A DNA stretch of 64,000 bases from Cucumis sativus. Its lineage: Eukaryota; Streptophyta; Magnoliopsida; Cucurbitales; Cucurbitaceae. The notes beneath the pieces are model-generated. The model was not told the DNA's origin. It saw nothing but the letters and a program-made list of their open reading frames with translations, and searched no databases. The stretch covers positions 992,001 through 1,056,000 of the forward strand of contig NC_026657.2 in assembly GCF_000004075.3 (NCBI RefSeq), read 5' to 3'. Of the stretch, positions 36,980-49,300 are shown one piece after another; the stretch's first letter is position 1; every line of letters starts with the position of its first letter. A program made the translations under genes and the position numbers.

Positions 36980-36990
36980 GTGGGTCCCAC
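36980..36990. promoter_or_regulatory. GTGGGTCCCAC palindrome (TCP-like site) in the left arm
   Basis: An 11-base palindrome matching the known TCP consensus GTGGGNCC. The matching site in the right arm is 38069-38079 (GTGGGACCCAC). Two weaker relatives, TGGCCCCCAC and TGGGCCCCAC, lie nearby in each arm. Binding is not shown by sequence alone. Confidence 0.4.
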
Positions 36991-37706
36991 ACACTTCACT
37001 TTTTCTCATTATTTATATATACATACTCACATATAATATAATATATATATTATACATTTAAATTCTAAAAATATCTTTCTTTATTAAATTAATTTATTTT
37101 TTTATTTTTTTCTTTATATATATTTAAATATCACAATCTTCAATCTTCAATTTTTCTTATTAAATTCATTTTTCTAATTTAATTTAATTCTTTCTTAATC
37201 AAAATTATACATATATTTTTTTTCCAATTTTCAATTTTTTTAAAAAAAATCTCATATATTAACAAAACATGTTATTAAAAATATATTAAACAAATTAAAA
37301 GAGTAATAATAATAATTGAGATAAGTTAAAATTACTAAAAAAAATAATAATAATAACACTTGAAGCCACACACATTGATAATTGAATAAAAAGAAATTCA
37401 TGTTTATGGTAAAAGGAAAAAAACAAGAATTAGTTCGATTACAAATTAAATTTAAAAACTTAATGGATAATTTTGAATTGCAAATTTATTGTTATTATTA
37501 TTTTTAGAGTACGTTTCAACTTCTTTCAATTACTATTATTATTTTTATTTGTTTAATGTATTTTTTAATAACATATTTGGTTAATATATGTGTTTTTTTA
37601 AACAGAAAATTAGAAAAAGATATATATAATTTTGGTTAAGAAATAATTAAATTAAATTAGAAAAGATGAATTAATAAGAAAATTTGAAGATTGAGATATT
37701 AAATAA

Positions 37707-37740
<34 letters not shown>

Positions 37741-38291
37741 TATTATTATTATTACACTTTTAATTTGTTTAATATATTTTTAATAACATGTTTGGTTAAT
37801 ATATGAGATTTTTTTAAAAAAAATTGAAAATTGGAAAAAAAATATATGTATAATTTTGATTAAGAAAGAATTAAATTAAATTAGAAAAATGAATTTAATA
37901 AGAAAAATTGAAGATTGAAGATTGTGATATTTAAATATATATAAAGAAAAAAATAAAAAAAATAAATTAATTTAATAAAGAAAGATATTTTTAGAATTTG
38001 AATGTATAATATATATATTATATTATATGTGAGTATGTATATATAAATAATGAGAAAAAATGAAGTGTGTGGGACCCACGTATATAAATAATGAGAAAAT
38101 TAAAAAATGTGGGGCCCAGTGTAGTATAAATATAAAAATAAGGAAAAAATAGAGTATGTGGGGGCCACTACATGGAAGTCGTGTACCCCGTCCACGACTT
38201 CACCTCAAAACACCTATTTTTGAAAATAGTTTTGTAACTACCCTATTTTTGAAATATGTTTCAAATTTTACATTATTTTAAAAAAAAATCC

Positions 38292-38301
38292 CAATTATCT
38301 T
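38292..38301. repeat. Right target-site duplication of the foldback element
   Basis: Exact second copy of CAATTATCTT, directly after the element's last bases AAATCC. Confidence 0.85.
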
Positions 38302-39804
38302 ACATACTTTTATTTATTTAATTAATTAATTGACTTTTTAAATAAATTTAATAAATTATTGAAGGTTGTTTTAAATAAATAAATAAATATATATATATAT
38401 ATATATATATTGATAATTACCTTTTTAAAATCTAAATTTGTATTTATTGCTTGATTAAATGACGAGTTGTGTTATTAAAATTTGAATTTATGTCGATTTG
38501 ATTAGTGAAATTTGTGTTGGTTTATTAGATACAAATAGACATAATTATAAGAAGAACTAAAAAGCCATACAAAAAGGAGAAAGTTGAGATACTTTATAAG
38601 TTTACTTTTCAAACCAAATATGGTAAAAAAAAAAAAGAAAGATTATTTTTCGAGAATTGCATGTTTAAAAATTATCGACCATTCTATTAATAATCAAAAT
38701 TAGTACACGTTTTCTACGTTCACACAATGAATTTTTGTTGGTAAGTATCGTCTAGTGTTGTTACATTTCATATAATAATTATTATTAAATAACATTAATG
38801 TTCCTAAAAATGAATGAGAAGTACAATATATGTGTTATTTTAATATTCTCTAAATGTAATTGGGTGTGTTGATTCAAATTACATACTTCACAGTTATCAC
38901 TAACATATCCTATCCATGTTAGTTGAATTAATATGAACAACATAAATAAAACGACACTAATGAAACTCTTAAAAAGTTAAGAATTATCTTTTGAAATAAA
39001 CTACAAAATACAGGAGTATATTTCACAATCTTCAACATGAAAAATTTTAATTAGTGGTTTCGGTTGATAAGTTTTTATATGGATGACTAAAGTTCAGTTT
39101 CTCTAATAACGTTAAATCACTTGAATTCTAATAACAATGCTACGTACTTACGTCATAAAGTACCATCTAATGTCAAATTGCCCATTCACTATCATCAGTG
39201 ACACCCATTACTAACTGACAAAACCCTAACTGTATTTTTACGTTTTAAAAAAATTAATTATGTTTTTATAAAAATTACGTCTCCCTTAAAACCGGGTGTT
39301 GGTTCTCATCAATTCACAAAGTATACGAACACGAATCATAGGTTAGTTTGATGATACGTTAGGAGAAGTATTCTAATAGGACATAAACAAAAGGTTAGTT
39401 TTCAAAATCGAGATATTTCGATAAAAGCGTAGTGAGAAATGTGTCGATAATAAGGAAGGATTAGAAATAAATAAAAAGCAAATAAATAGAAAGGGAAATA
39501 GGGAAATAGATTTTCTTGGGAAACCTAAAAGGGGGAATTGATTTTTCTTGGGAAACTAACACAATTTAAAACAACGGTGTTTAAAGCAAAGCAGCCACGG
39601 CACGCCTTCTCATTAAGATTTATGATCATATGGTCATGGACTCATGGTAATGGTCATGGTGTGGTCCATTTTTAATTCATTTTCCTCCATCAATTTTAAT
39701 AATTAATAATTTCTTTATTTCTTTATTAAATTATAACTTCTTTTTTAATGTTTGAAAAAATTTCAAACAAATCCCTAGATTTTTCAAGATTAGAGGTTAA
39801 AAAG

Positions 39805-40160
39805 TGGTATCAGAGTCATGCATCTAACTTAACCATGTTAGTATGATTCTCAGGTGTCAAACAAAGATATAGTAGAAGAATCTTGAAAGTCTAAAAAATA
39901 GGTTGTGATGAGATTCATGGTTAGACTCTCTATTGGATAGACAGTGTGCTATGAAAAGAGGAGTTTACTTGGATATAGCTTGACAGATGAATGACTATAT
40001 GAGGGGAGGATTATAATGCGACCAAAGTCCTAGATGGTTAGATAAGGGATGGTTTTGAACATGTAAAGGATGATACTAAAAATAAAGCTATGAAAGTGTA
40101 TATCTAAAGTGGACAATATCATATCACTGTGGAGATATTTAGAGGGTTTGTTTAGTATGT
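39805..40160 (+). mobile_element. LTR-retrotransposon remnant with initiator-Met-tRNA primer binding site
   Basis: TGGTATCAGAG at 39805-39815 is the standard plant primer binding site complementary to initiator methionine tRNA, used by many Copia and Gypsy elements. The following ~350 bases are richer in G than the flanks but contain frequent stops. I did not find an intact LTR pair, gag or pol. This is a degraded fragment. Confidence 0.5.
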
Positions 40161-41346
40161 GACGTTATTGTAAATACTTTGTTTATAATAAGATATTTGA
40201 AAATAGTTATAAATGAACAATACAAATGTGAAAGGTTAGGATTTGTAATTTTTCTAATTTAAAATTTAAAAGAAGAAAAAAGGAAAAGGGTAAAGAGAAT
40301 GTGAGATTATTCCAAAGTAAGTTTAGTGCATGAAAGCATTATTTAATTAATTAGGGGGGAAACAAAAGAAAGAGTGGAAGAGTGATCCACGTGGAGAACG
40401 ACGTCGTTTATGCATGTGTTATCTGATTGTTTAATGTTAACGCAACTCTCTTGTCTTTTTGTTGTGTAAATCTACCTTTTCTCTGATGCCCACTACACCT
40501 ATTAATTCTTTTTTAGTATATATTATTTAAATATTTAATTATCGACCTTGGAAATGATAATCGGTAAAAAAAAATATTTATTATGTATTTATTATTAGTG
40601 TATATATTTTTATTTATATGTTAATGTATCGAAAATGAATCAAATTATTTAAAAATATAGCGAAATATCGTGTTTGTATGGTATGAGTAAATCATGCCTA
40701 AAATTGAAGAAGACGTGATAAAGGGAGATGAGTTGTTTAGTCGTGTGTTTATAGTAAAGTATAAAAGATCAATATAGTGTGAAATTAATAATTTTTTAAA
40801 AAAGATTTGTTTGTTCATAATTAGATTTAATTTTTTATTTATTGTTTTTGTAATTTTTCATAAATTTTAATTAGTAACGAAATTAAGATGATACCGTTTC
40901 GTTGACATCAACATTTGAAATCCCTATTCGGTTCACATTGAAAAAAGTTGATAACGGATGTGATCAGCTAAATTCATCTTGCTAACTCACTCCTCTTGGA
41001 AACATCCTTACAAAAAGTTTAAAAATTAAAATAATATTGATTTAAAAGCATGAAAAATAAACAATGTTAAGTACCAAATGCATATTTAAAAAATGATAGA
41101 AAACAGAGAAAAAGGAGAGTTGTGTATTAATCTTTGTTCAGTGAATAAACTTGTAAAGGAAGAGAGAGAAGTGGTGGATGGAACAGTGGATTTGGCTGTG
41201 AAGATTCTCACCTCTCTCTCTCTCTCCCTTCCAATGAATCTCTTTATTTTTCAGTGATAATTTAAACCACCAAGAATTTTACACGTGTCATTTTGATTTT
41301 GAAAATTTTCTGCAAAGGAAATGTAACTACAAGTAAAAAAATTATA

Positions 41347-41377
<31 letters not shown>

Positions 41378-41719
41378 AACAATAAAATAAACTATTTACA
41401 AAATAGGACAACTTTTTACTATATTATAATTTTTTTCCATATAATGTGAAGTTTTCATGTTTTGGTTGGAAAGAACATACGAAAGAAATAGGTTAAAATA
41501 ATTATTTTTTATTCCACTTTGATCGAGGTGTATTTAAAGATGTTTCAATTTGAGTACTTGTAAATAAATTTGAGATAGTTTACTTGGTACTAAATACTAG
41601 CAATGGTACTATCAAATTAATATTCACGAGTTATCAACCAATGGGCTGCAGCAAGGCCCAAGAACTGATGCAAAGTTAGACCATTAACCTTTAGATTTGA
41701 AAAATAAAATAAATTTTTT

Positions 41720-42075
41720 CTATTTAATATTCATTCTTTTATTCTTCGCTACTATTTTTTTATAAAACTAAAATACGCTACACACCAAACACATATCAAT
41801 ATAATCTAAATTAAAATAATCTACGCCACAAACACAATCTATTCTAATCAAACTATAATAATCGAAGATAATAATAACTCACTCATGGCCCCAAACACTC
41901 TATTTGAAATTATAATATCTTGCTACAATATACCCTATTTCAAAATCCACATTTATTACGATTTTTACTATTTTATTCTTTACCTTTGTATTTTACTATT
42001 CCCTTCCCGAACAAAAATAATTTACACCTCAAACAGATTATAATTAATAACCAACTCTGGCCTTAAACACCCAAT
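41720..42075. repeat. Dispersed AT-rich repeat, 'aaacaccc/aataatttacacc' type
   Basis: Wording such as 'aaaataatctacgccacaaac', 'aaaataatttacacctcaaac' and 'ggccttaaacaccc' repeats internally. It is echoed at 26100-26210 and 35380-35450, and in the opposite direction at 34250-34330. Class unknown. Confidence 0.45.
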
Positions 42076-42883
42076 ACTATATAGTTCAACCATCCGTCCC
42101 AATGGCAACCATAATTTTCTTTGCCCACATTAAATATAAATTAACCAATCATGTAACATGTAACGACCTATAATGTAAATTAGTAAATCATATGCAAAGA
42201 TAAATACCAAATTAGAGGGGGAAACAAAAACCTATTGAAATAAAACCTCAAGAACTTAATTCGCAAATATATCTTCTAGCACTTACAAGATTTTAAACCT
42301 GCTGTCTTCAATCATGATTTGTTTACTTTTTTTTTCTTTTTTGGGGTGAGCATATAGTTTGGAAAATGGAACAAACCAAACCGAAGGCAGTCGGTTGATG
42401 AAGATAAGGGACTAGTATCTGCTCATTTTTTTTAAAGAATAAAATCGACCAATCGATTGACGACCAGTTTATACTCTTTGATGATCTACTCTTTGATGGT
42501 CGAGATCAATTTGAACATTTCCTAAACTAACACTAATCGGCTCTGCAGCAGTTTGCTTTGAAAACAGACTCTGACCAACCTTTGCACACCCATACTTTTT
42601 CTTACTTTTATGTTATGTTCATTATTTAAGTGAGAGTATAAAAGTAGTTTCTCACCTTTGCAATATAATGGCCAGAAAACTGTTGACGTATTTGATTTAC
42701 TGGAAAAACATGGTGTAGAAAATAACTCAGAACGTCATTATAACTAAGATGTAGCAATTCTCTCTTTTTCTCTTTCTAAAATGCTAAGTTTGATGGGGAA
42801 TTTCTAGCATAAGCTATTTCCTGGGCTGAAATAAATTCTCCAAAAGGAAACAAGAAAAGAAGTAGAATCCAAAATGAGGTATT

Positions 42884-44926
42884 TTAACCAAGGAAGTTGA
42901 TAATCACCAAATGGAGAACCAAGTTGCACAGGACGAAATCTGCAAAAGCTCGCTCCGGTGCCAAATCCTGAAAATTTAAAAGGACGATACGTTAGCCACT
43001 TCAAAATGTTATATGCTGTAACCAGATCTGGATTCTATGATAGGAACTTCACTTATTATTAGTTTTTCAGATGATAAATGGAGGGTCGAGGAGGCAGTGC
43101 AGAAAGAGTAATGCTTGATCAGACAATTTGCTTTCTAAAAGATTAATGCCTTTCATTTTAAATTGTGTGAGTGATAAGCACTTGAAATGAATTAGTATAA
43201 AATTTAATTGTTTGAATGTTCGTTAGAAATGAAAAGAAAATAGGGATTTTACCTAAACCCTTTCCTAATATGTAAATGAAATATGAAAAGAACAGAATTC
43301 AAATTCCCATTTTGATTTCAAATCTCTTCTAATCTCGTGGGAAAAAATACCAGGTAAAGAAACTTGGGTGAAAGTTCAAAGGCATGAAGAAATTACCTTG
43401 AATTCCTTGTTTTCTTTATTAACTTGGATCCGGAGACAAACTGCAAATTAAGAATTGGATCAGAATAAGAACTGTTCTTCCGTTTTACATTATTTTTGTG
43501 CTTTGGTCATGAAGATACACATTCTGCTTACCAGCAAGGACAGCTGTCCCGATACAAGAAAGAACACCTGAGAGGAAAGAGTTGAATGGGAAAGATCCTA
43601 CAATTGCCATGTATGCTACCTGTTTACAAGGACTTATCAGTTTCTAATTCAAAACATATTTAAAAACTTGAAGACATATTTTGAAAGAGTGCCAAAACGA
43701 TGAGCAAGATGAAGGCACCACACCTCCTCAGAACACCCCAAACCTCTTAAAATTTTTATTTTATTGTTGCACCCTACCAAAAAAATTTCTTTGAACTTTG
43801 TGCTTAAGTCTCACAAAACTATTTCGCTTTAGGTAGGTGTCACCGTTCAAGACCATAAACTCAACAACATTCAAATGTTAACGCCAACAATACAGACACC
43901 AAAATTATGATACAACAAAGATCAAATGCCAATAATTGAGTGCCTTGACTCTTGAGATTATGGGGCATGACATAAATTACTAAAATCTCCCACTCCTAGA
44001 TTAAAAATTTTAGTCCAAAAGCCGATAATCTCTCTTTGTAGAGCACCTTTTGTGGGTAAAAATTTGGCTGTAAGCGAAACAAACTCAAGTATTCAATTAA
44101 AAGACAGAGTTCTAACTCACCAAGAAAATCAGAGCGAGTGAACTAATCTTTTATAATGAAGATTCAATTACAGCTTTATAAAAAGGAAGGGACCAAATGT
44201 TGAATTGAACAGACGAAATATATAATAGGTGCAATTATGCTAAGGGTGTCAAAATAACAACACAACATTCCCCCACAAACGGGCTCAACAAGTAAGGCTG
44301 ATGACTATCTTCGATCCTTGATAGAAAAGAAATTCTCAAGATGTTTAGATTTAGGCAACTATTGCTTTCCTCTTCACGAAACACTTATTTTTGTAATTAT
44401 AAGCTTGCATTACACTGTTAGAACTGGGGAAATTTCTGCAAGCTGGATTCCCATTCTTTTGTGTCCTTCCATTTCCAATGAATGTTTGCTTGTAGAAAAC
44501 AATGATATACACATGACAATGAAATTTAGCTGTACACAGGCGATATCCTAACAATAAATCAAAGTCACCCTCGAATCACATTACAATGCTCTCTCCAAAG
44601 GTAGTAATCAAGAGAGAGAGGAAAATTGGATGGAAATCCATTCCAAAAAAGAACCAGCAACAAAAAATTGCAACAACCATCAAGGAAATGGCACCAGAAG
44701 AAGGATCTAAAACACACAAACCTGGATCAGAGCGGTGAACACAGCATAAATCACATAAAGATCAATGATCTGCGAAGAAGACGAACTAGGTCAAAGTTTT
44801 CCACCGTGAATCTAGAGAGAGAGAGTGAAAAGATATAGATACCTTGAGAGTTGTTGGAGTGGCAGCATAAGCTGAAAAAAGTGATTGGAAAAGAGCTTGA
44901 GCGTCCTTGCTCGTGGATCTCGCCAT
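42884..44926 (-). CDS. DAD1: DAD1, oligosaccharyltransferase subunit
   Basis: Defender against cell death 1 is the small subunit (OST2/DAD1) of the ER oligosaccharyltransferase that transfers N-glycans; its loss triggers cell death. Five exons: 44926-44843, 44769-44722, 43619-43532, 43440-43397 and 42967-42884 (348 nt). This gives 115 residues, the usual plant length. The start [20 protein letters not shown] is the cytosolic N-terminus. Three hydrophobic membrane segments follow: [40 protein letters not shown] and the C-terminal [17 protein letters not shown]. The loop [19 protein letters not shown] is the conserved signature. Residue 34 is Val in LYVIYAVF where I remember VGFA in other plants; this is a mild variation. 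All introns are GT-AG. Confidence 0.97.
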
Positions 44927-46305
44927 GGCTGAGAAGTATGGAGCTCTGTAATCTCAGGAAACGAAGAAGAACAAATGAAAATTTCTCGTCCAAAAATCAA
45001 AATCCTAAGGAAACCTCAATAGTTTTTTGTGAGTGAAAAGTCTTTTGTACCCTTATATTAAAACCCAGCCCTAATGCCTAATTATCTGAATAAATCTCCT
45101 CGATTCTTCTCCGTCAAGCTGCAATGCGGACGTGGCGGAAACTTACTCCACGGCGAACGGGCGGACGACAAGTCGGAAGCTCGTGGGCCTTTCGATGAAT
45201 AAGAAAGGATATAGCATATTTTTTAGGGGTTATTTTGAAAAAAAAAGAAGTTATTTATAACATTAGATTCATAAATTGATTAACTTAATTTGTTTATGAA
45301 TTAAATAGGAGAGTAAAAAGACTAAATCCTTACCCTTTTAAAGTTGGGTTAAAAGCACTTTGTTGTTACAAAATTGAAACTTGACAGCTAAATCGTTTCA
45401 AATCAAAATATAGAATTAAATTTTAGTAACCAAAAGTGATTTTATTAAATTGTTGCTCATATAAAAATTTAATGTCATATTATATTTTATATGACTTTTT
45501 AAAAATCTGCTCATTATGTTTGTCATTTGGTTGATAAGAGATATTATGACTCTTGCTTCCTTAGTTGGTTTTTGGATGTTGTCAAGAATAACTTTGTTCC
45601 TCCTTTGCCCTCTCGAGTCGCAATTGTGAGACATTGAAGATTAACCCATCCCCTTTAAATTGTAATTTGTGAATTGTGGGATTTCAATTTTATTTGACCA
45701 AATATTCTATTTAATTCTTTTTGTATGAAATGTTAGAGTTAGAGAAATGTTGTTAAACTATTTAAATCCTACAACTTTTAAAATTCTAAAATTTATTGTA
45801 AAGCTATAAATTTGACATGTTTTTTCTTTTTTAACTATTGAAAGTTTAAAACTTCTGAAATTATAAAATTATAAATATGATTGTTTAGAGAAAATTTTGA
45901 AATAAAAAACTTATGTGTGAAAGAAATCTAACTTTTCATACATTCCCGTTCATAGGATAAAGCTCCACTCTGATTTTTTTTCACGTGAGAGTAGGAAAAT
46001 TGCAACATCTGACTTCTCGGTCGAGAGTATACACCTTAAGCAATTGAGATATCCTCAAGTTAACGATTATGGGTTGGTGACGTTTTGCATTAGTGAATGA
46101 TAGATATTTTACGAAAGAGACAAGATATAAAAATACTGCAAAATTCAAACTCATTTAGACAAAAGTTAGGCTTTCCTTTGTACAAGCAAAGTTCGGTGAA
46201 AGGAGATTTATAGAGTTGTAGCATAGCCACACATATATCATGAATGTGAAAAGCGGGAAAAATTGGTAACACGAGCTAAGCAAGAATGAGGAAACATGGT
46301 TTTCA
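44927..46305. other. DAD1 promoter region and SMN downstream region
   Basis: Bases 44927-45200 are the likely DAD1 leader and promoter; a GC-rich patch at 45110-45200 includes 'gcggacgtggcgg' and 'gtgggcct'. The rest is AT-rich, and its last part is the likely SMN 3' UTR. No separate gene is supported. Confidence 0.5.
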
Positions 46306-49300
46306 CTAGTTCTTGGCATGAGATTGCTCCATAAGGTATCTGCAACAACAGATCCAGTTTTGAGAAATTAAGGCCTTGCATTTCGGCATAGCAATGGGAG
46401 TTGATTGCTAGCAAAATCTCAAAGAACAAACAAATACTTCAATCAAAGATTTAAGTTGGCAGCTCAAGAAAACAAAGAAGTGAAAGAAAACTGTGCGGCC
46501 TAGGAGATAATAGGATTATTTTTGGGGTTATCTTAACATATTAGTAATATTATTAGCTAGTAAGTTCCTCAGGATTTTTGGATTATAAATATAGGGTGTC
46601 AGAATTTGCGGTGTGTGAATTATCTCGGTAGAAATTTTCATGTTCTCGAAAAGCGCTATATTGTAATTTAAATGGATATTGCAATATACATTTCGATCTT
46701 TTATTATTTTTTGTGTTCTTTGTTGTTCTTGAATTTGTTAAGTGGTATTTTAAGAGAACATAAATCTTTGAAATGATAGATATATCTATGCCTATGTTTG
46801 CAGCATTGTGAAGCTGAGATGTACAATTCCACATGCAAATTCCGAACAAATCAATATAAACAGAAAACGGGGACGGGGACGAGGATGCTAAGGGATGGAG
46901 GTTGAAGAGGGTAGGAGCCTAAAGCTCAAGATCTGCCTTTTTGGCCATTTCTGAGAGCATTCTTAGGAGGTAAAGGGGCATGAACTGGGTATAAAGCGAT
47001 TTGAAGCCCAAAATTTCCAAGACAGTGAAGTTTTATCTTTAGTCGGTGATGTATTGAAGCCTTAATACTGCTGAGAGCTTCAGAAGAGGCTCTCCAGTCG
47101 GACCTTAGGGCTGTCGTGTAGTAGGGAAGAGGAAACCATTGACCGCCTTCTGTTGCATTGTATGTTTGCTATGGGTTCAGGTAGATGAATTTTGCTATGT
47201 GCTTACCCTACAGAGTTGAGGATTGGCTAATGGCTAATGGAATCCCTGACAGGATGGAATTTTAGAAGGAAAGCCAAGGTGCGGTAGAAATGGCTGTGAG
47301 TACCACCACTGCAGTTTTTTTTTTTTTTTTTTGATATTAGCGAGTGTTTGATCCAACGCGCACCTCGACTAATTTTACGGAAAAACTAGCATAACCCTAC
47401 AAAATTTAGGTGTCAAGGAAACTCGTAGGAAATTAATTCTTAGGTAGGTGGCTACTACGGATGGGTCCCATGATCTTTTAGTTATTGAGATTGTCTCCTT
47501 ACGTTAATAGTATTCTTTTCACAAGGAGTTCTTTTGTAATTACAGTCTCTCAATAGTTGTTAGAAATTGGAAGGAATTTTTGGATTAGTTTTCTCTTTTC
47601 GGTGGGGGTTATCTTATCTCTACTCCAGCCTTAAAGTATGTGGCCTTCTTGCTAATTTTTTCTTTCTTAAATACATATACAAAGTAAGAAACATCCATGA
47701 ACAAAAAAGATAGGTAGCATGCAAGTCTTGAGAGAGAGTGAAACTATGCAAAACTTACTTGCCAGTGTGGAAGCCTGCAGAATACCAAGCATTTAAAACA
47801 GTAGCAAGGTCTGTTTGAGAGCTATCACCACTTCGACGCATTATCCCATCATCCCTATCACTCTCTTTCCCTATATGAACAGATCCAAAAGGAAAAAAAA
47901 TGTCACAAGGTATTAAAGCATGCAAGCTAAAGGCCAACCGCATACGTTTTAGTATAATTACAGACATGAGAAGCAAGGCCATATGGATGAGGCAGAGTGT
48001 TAAAAAGGATAAGATGAAAACATACAGCTCGTAACCTGATGGGAAGTTCATGTTTCCTGTCATCACTAGTTACAAAAACTTATACATTTGAACCATTAAA
48101 CATGAAGTCCCTGTAATCTTATCTAAAGCTAAAGAAAAATTATATAGAAACAAACTGTGCAAGATGATCATTTTGAAAGTAGACGGTGGCATGCAGCAAC
48201 ATACGTGTTCCAACATCGTAGGATGAGCATCAAGTGGTTTGTTGTCCATGTTCACCATATAATCATTTAGCAAATATGACACTACAAAAAATCCCCTGAA
48301 CTATAGTTGGTGACTATAGAGTTTATCGGTGAAACTGAAAGGGAACGTAACTAAACAAGGATAGAAGGAGGGCAGACCTATAAAAACAACAGCCGAGAAG
48401 GAACCAAACAAGGACAAACCTAGCAACCTAGAAAGGGACTCAAATCCAACAGGTAATTGCAAAGTCCTTAGATACCGAACATCCAAAGGGAGGCATCCGC
48501 ACCCTTTTGGTTCTTTAGTTCTTATTGTGTGGATTGAAATAATAATAATATATATCAAACACAAAATAAATATCTCTCAAGATACATTCTATCATCTTTC
48601 CTTTTGTAGAGTTTTTGCAGAGAAGAGAAGAGTTGTTATAATTCTTTTTATCAGCTTTCTTTTGCTTTGCATTGTTTCTTTTAGGCCTTCGGGAGGTCTT
48701 TTACTTTTGCCTCTAGTTTGTTTTTTTTTAATGAATGTCATGATTCTTAAGGAAAAATTAAAAAAAAAAAAAGAAGATAATAACTTCTATCTCCTTGCAG
48801 TAAAATAATAGTACTAAATTGTATGTAGATTCTATGGGTTAAATTCAAATATATGACTAGAAAATCAATTAAACTGAATCTAAATACAACTAACTTGGAT
48901 GTTATACAAAAATATAATTTAAAAGACCAACAAATTTTCGTGGGTATTCCATCCGATGCCTGCAAGCTTTCTTCGGGAGTTACATTTGAAGGGAACCATA
49001 AGAGTTCTTGGATAAGAGTAAATCTTCTAATAAATTTATGCTCCAGGTAACTTAAGGCATTAATTTGTTTACTTTATCCTAGATGTTTTATACTTACATA
49101 TCTTCAATAATTAATTCCTTCCCTAACAGTGTTCTTTAAGCTTCTCCAGAGTGGGGATTCACTCCACTCGACTCCTCTCTCCTTTTCTTAAGGAAGTTTA
49201 TAATGTCTTAACTTGTTAAGCTATGTACAATAAATTTTGTTGCTTGTACATAACATCTATGTCATCAACATAGATTAAAAAAATCTTCGATTAAAGAGTA

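Larger units (their letters stand above)
36767..38291. mobile_element. Mutator-like foldback element with ~550-bp terminal inverted repeats
   Basis: The 1525-bp element is flanked by a perfect 10-bp direct repeat. Its arms (about 36767-37317 and 37738-38291) are inverted copies; only a few substitutions and a 1-base indel are seen across the first 300 bp, so the insertion is young. A 9-11-bp target duplication plus long terminal inverted repeats is the Mutator (MULE) signature. No transposase frame exists, so it is non-autonomous. The 420-bp centre contains a partial, diverged copy of the right arm (about 37540-37710 versus 37760-37940, both with 'gtttggttaatatatg'-type wording). It inserted next to a 'gatagac' repeat. 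Transcription through it would give a very long hairpin RNA. Confidence 0.85.
38302..42883. other. Gene-poor AT-rich DNA, part 3
   Basis: No gene is supported. It contains (AT)n microsatellites at about 38387-38411 and 41346-41370, a retrotransposon PBS remnant at 39805, a CT microsatellite at about 41213-41228 and a repeat block at 41720-42075. The last ~300 bases are likely 3' UTR of DAD1. Confidence 0.5.

Noticed and set aside
44408..44838. Short ORFs in DAD1 intron 2
   Set aside because: They lie wholly in an intron of a confidently modelled gene and lack any features.
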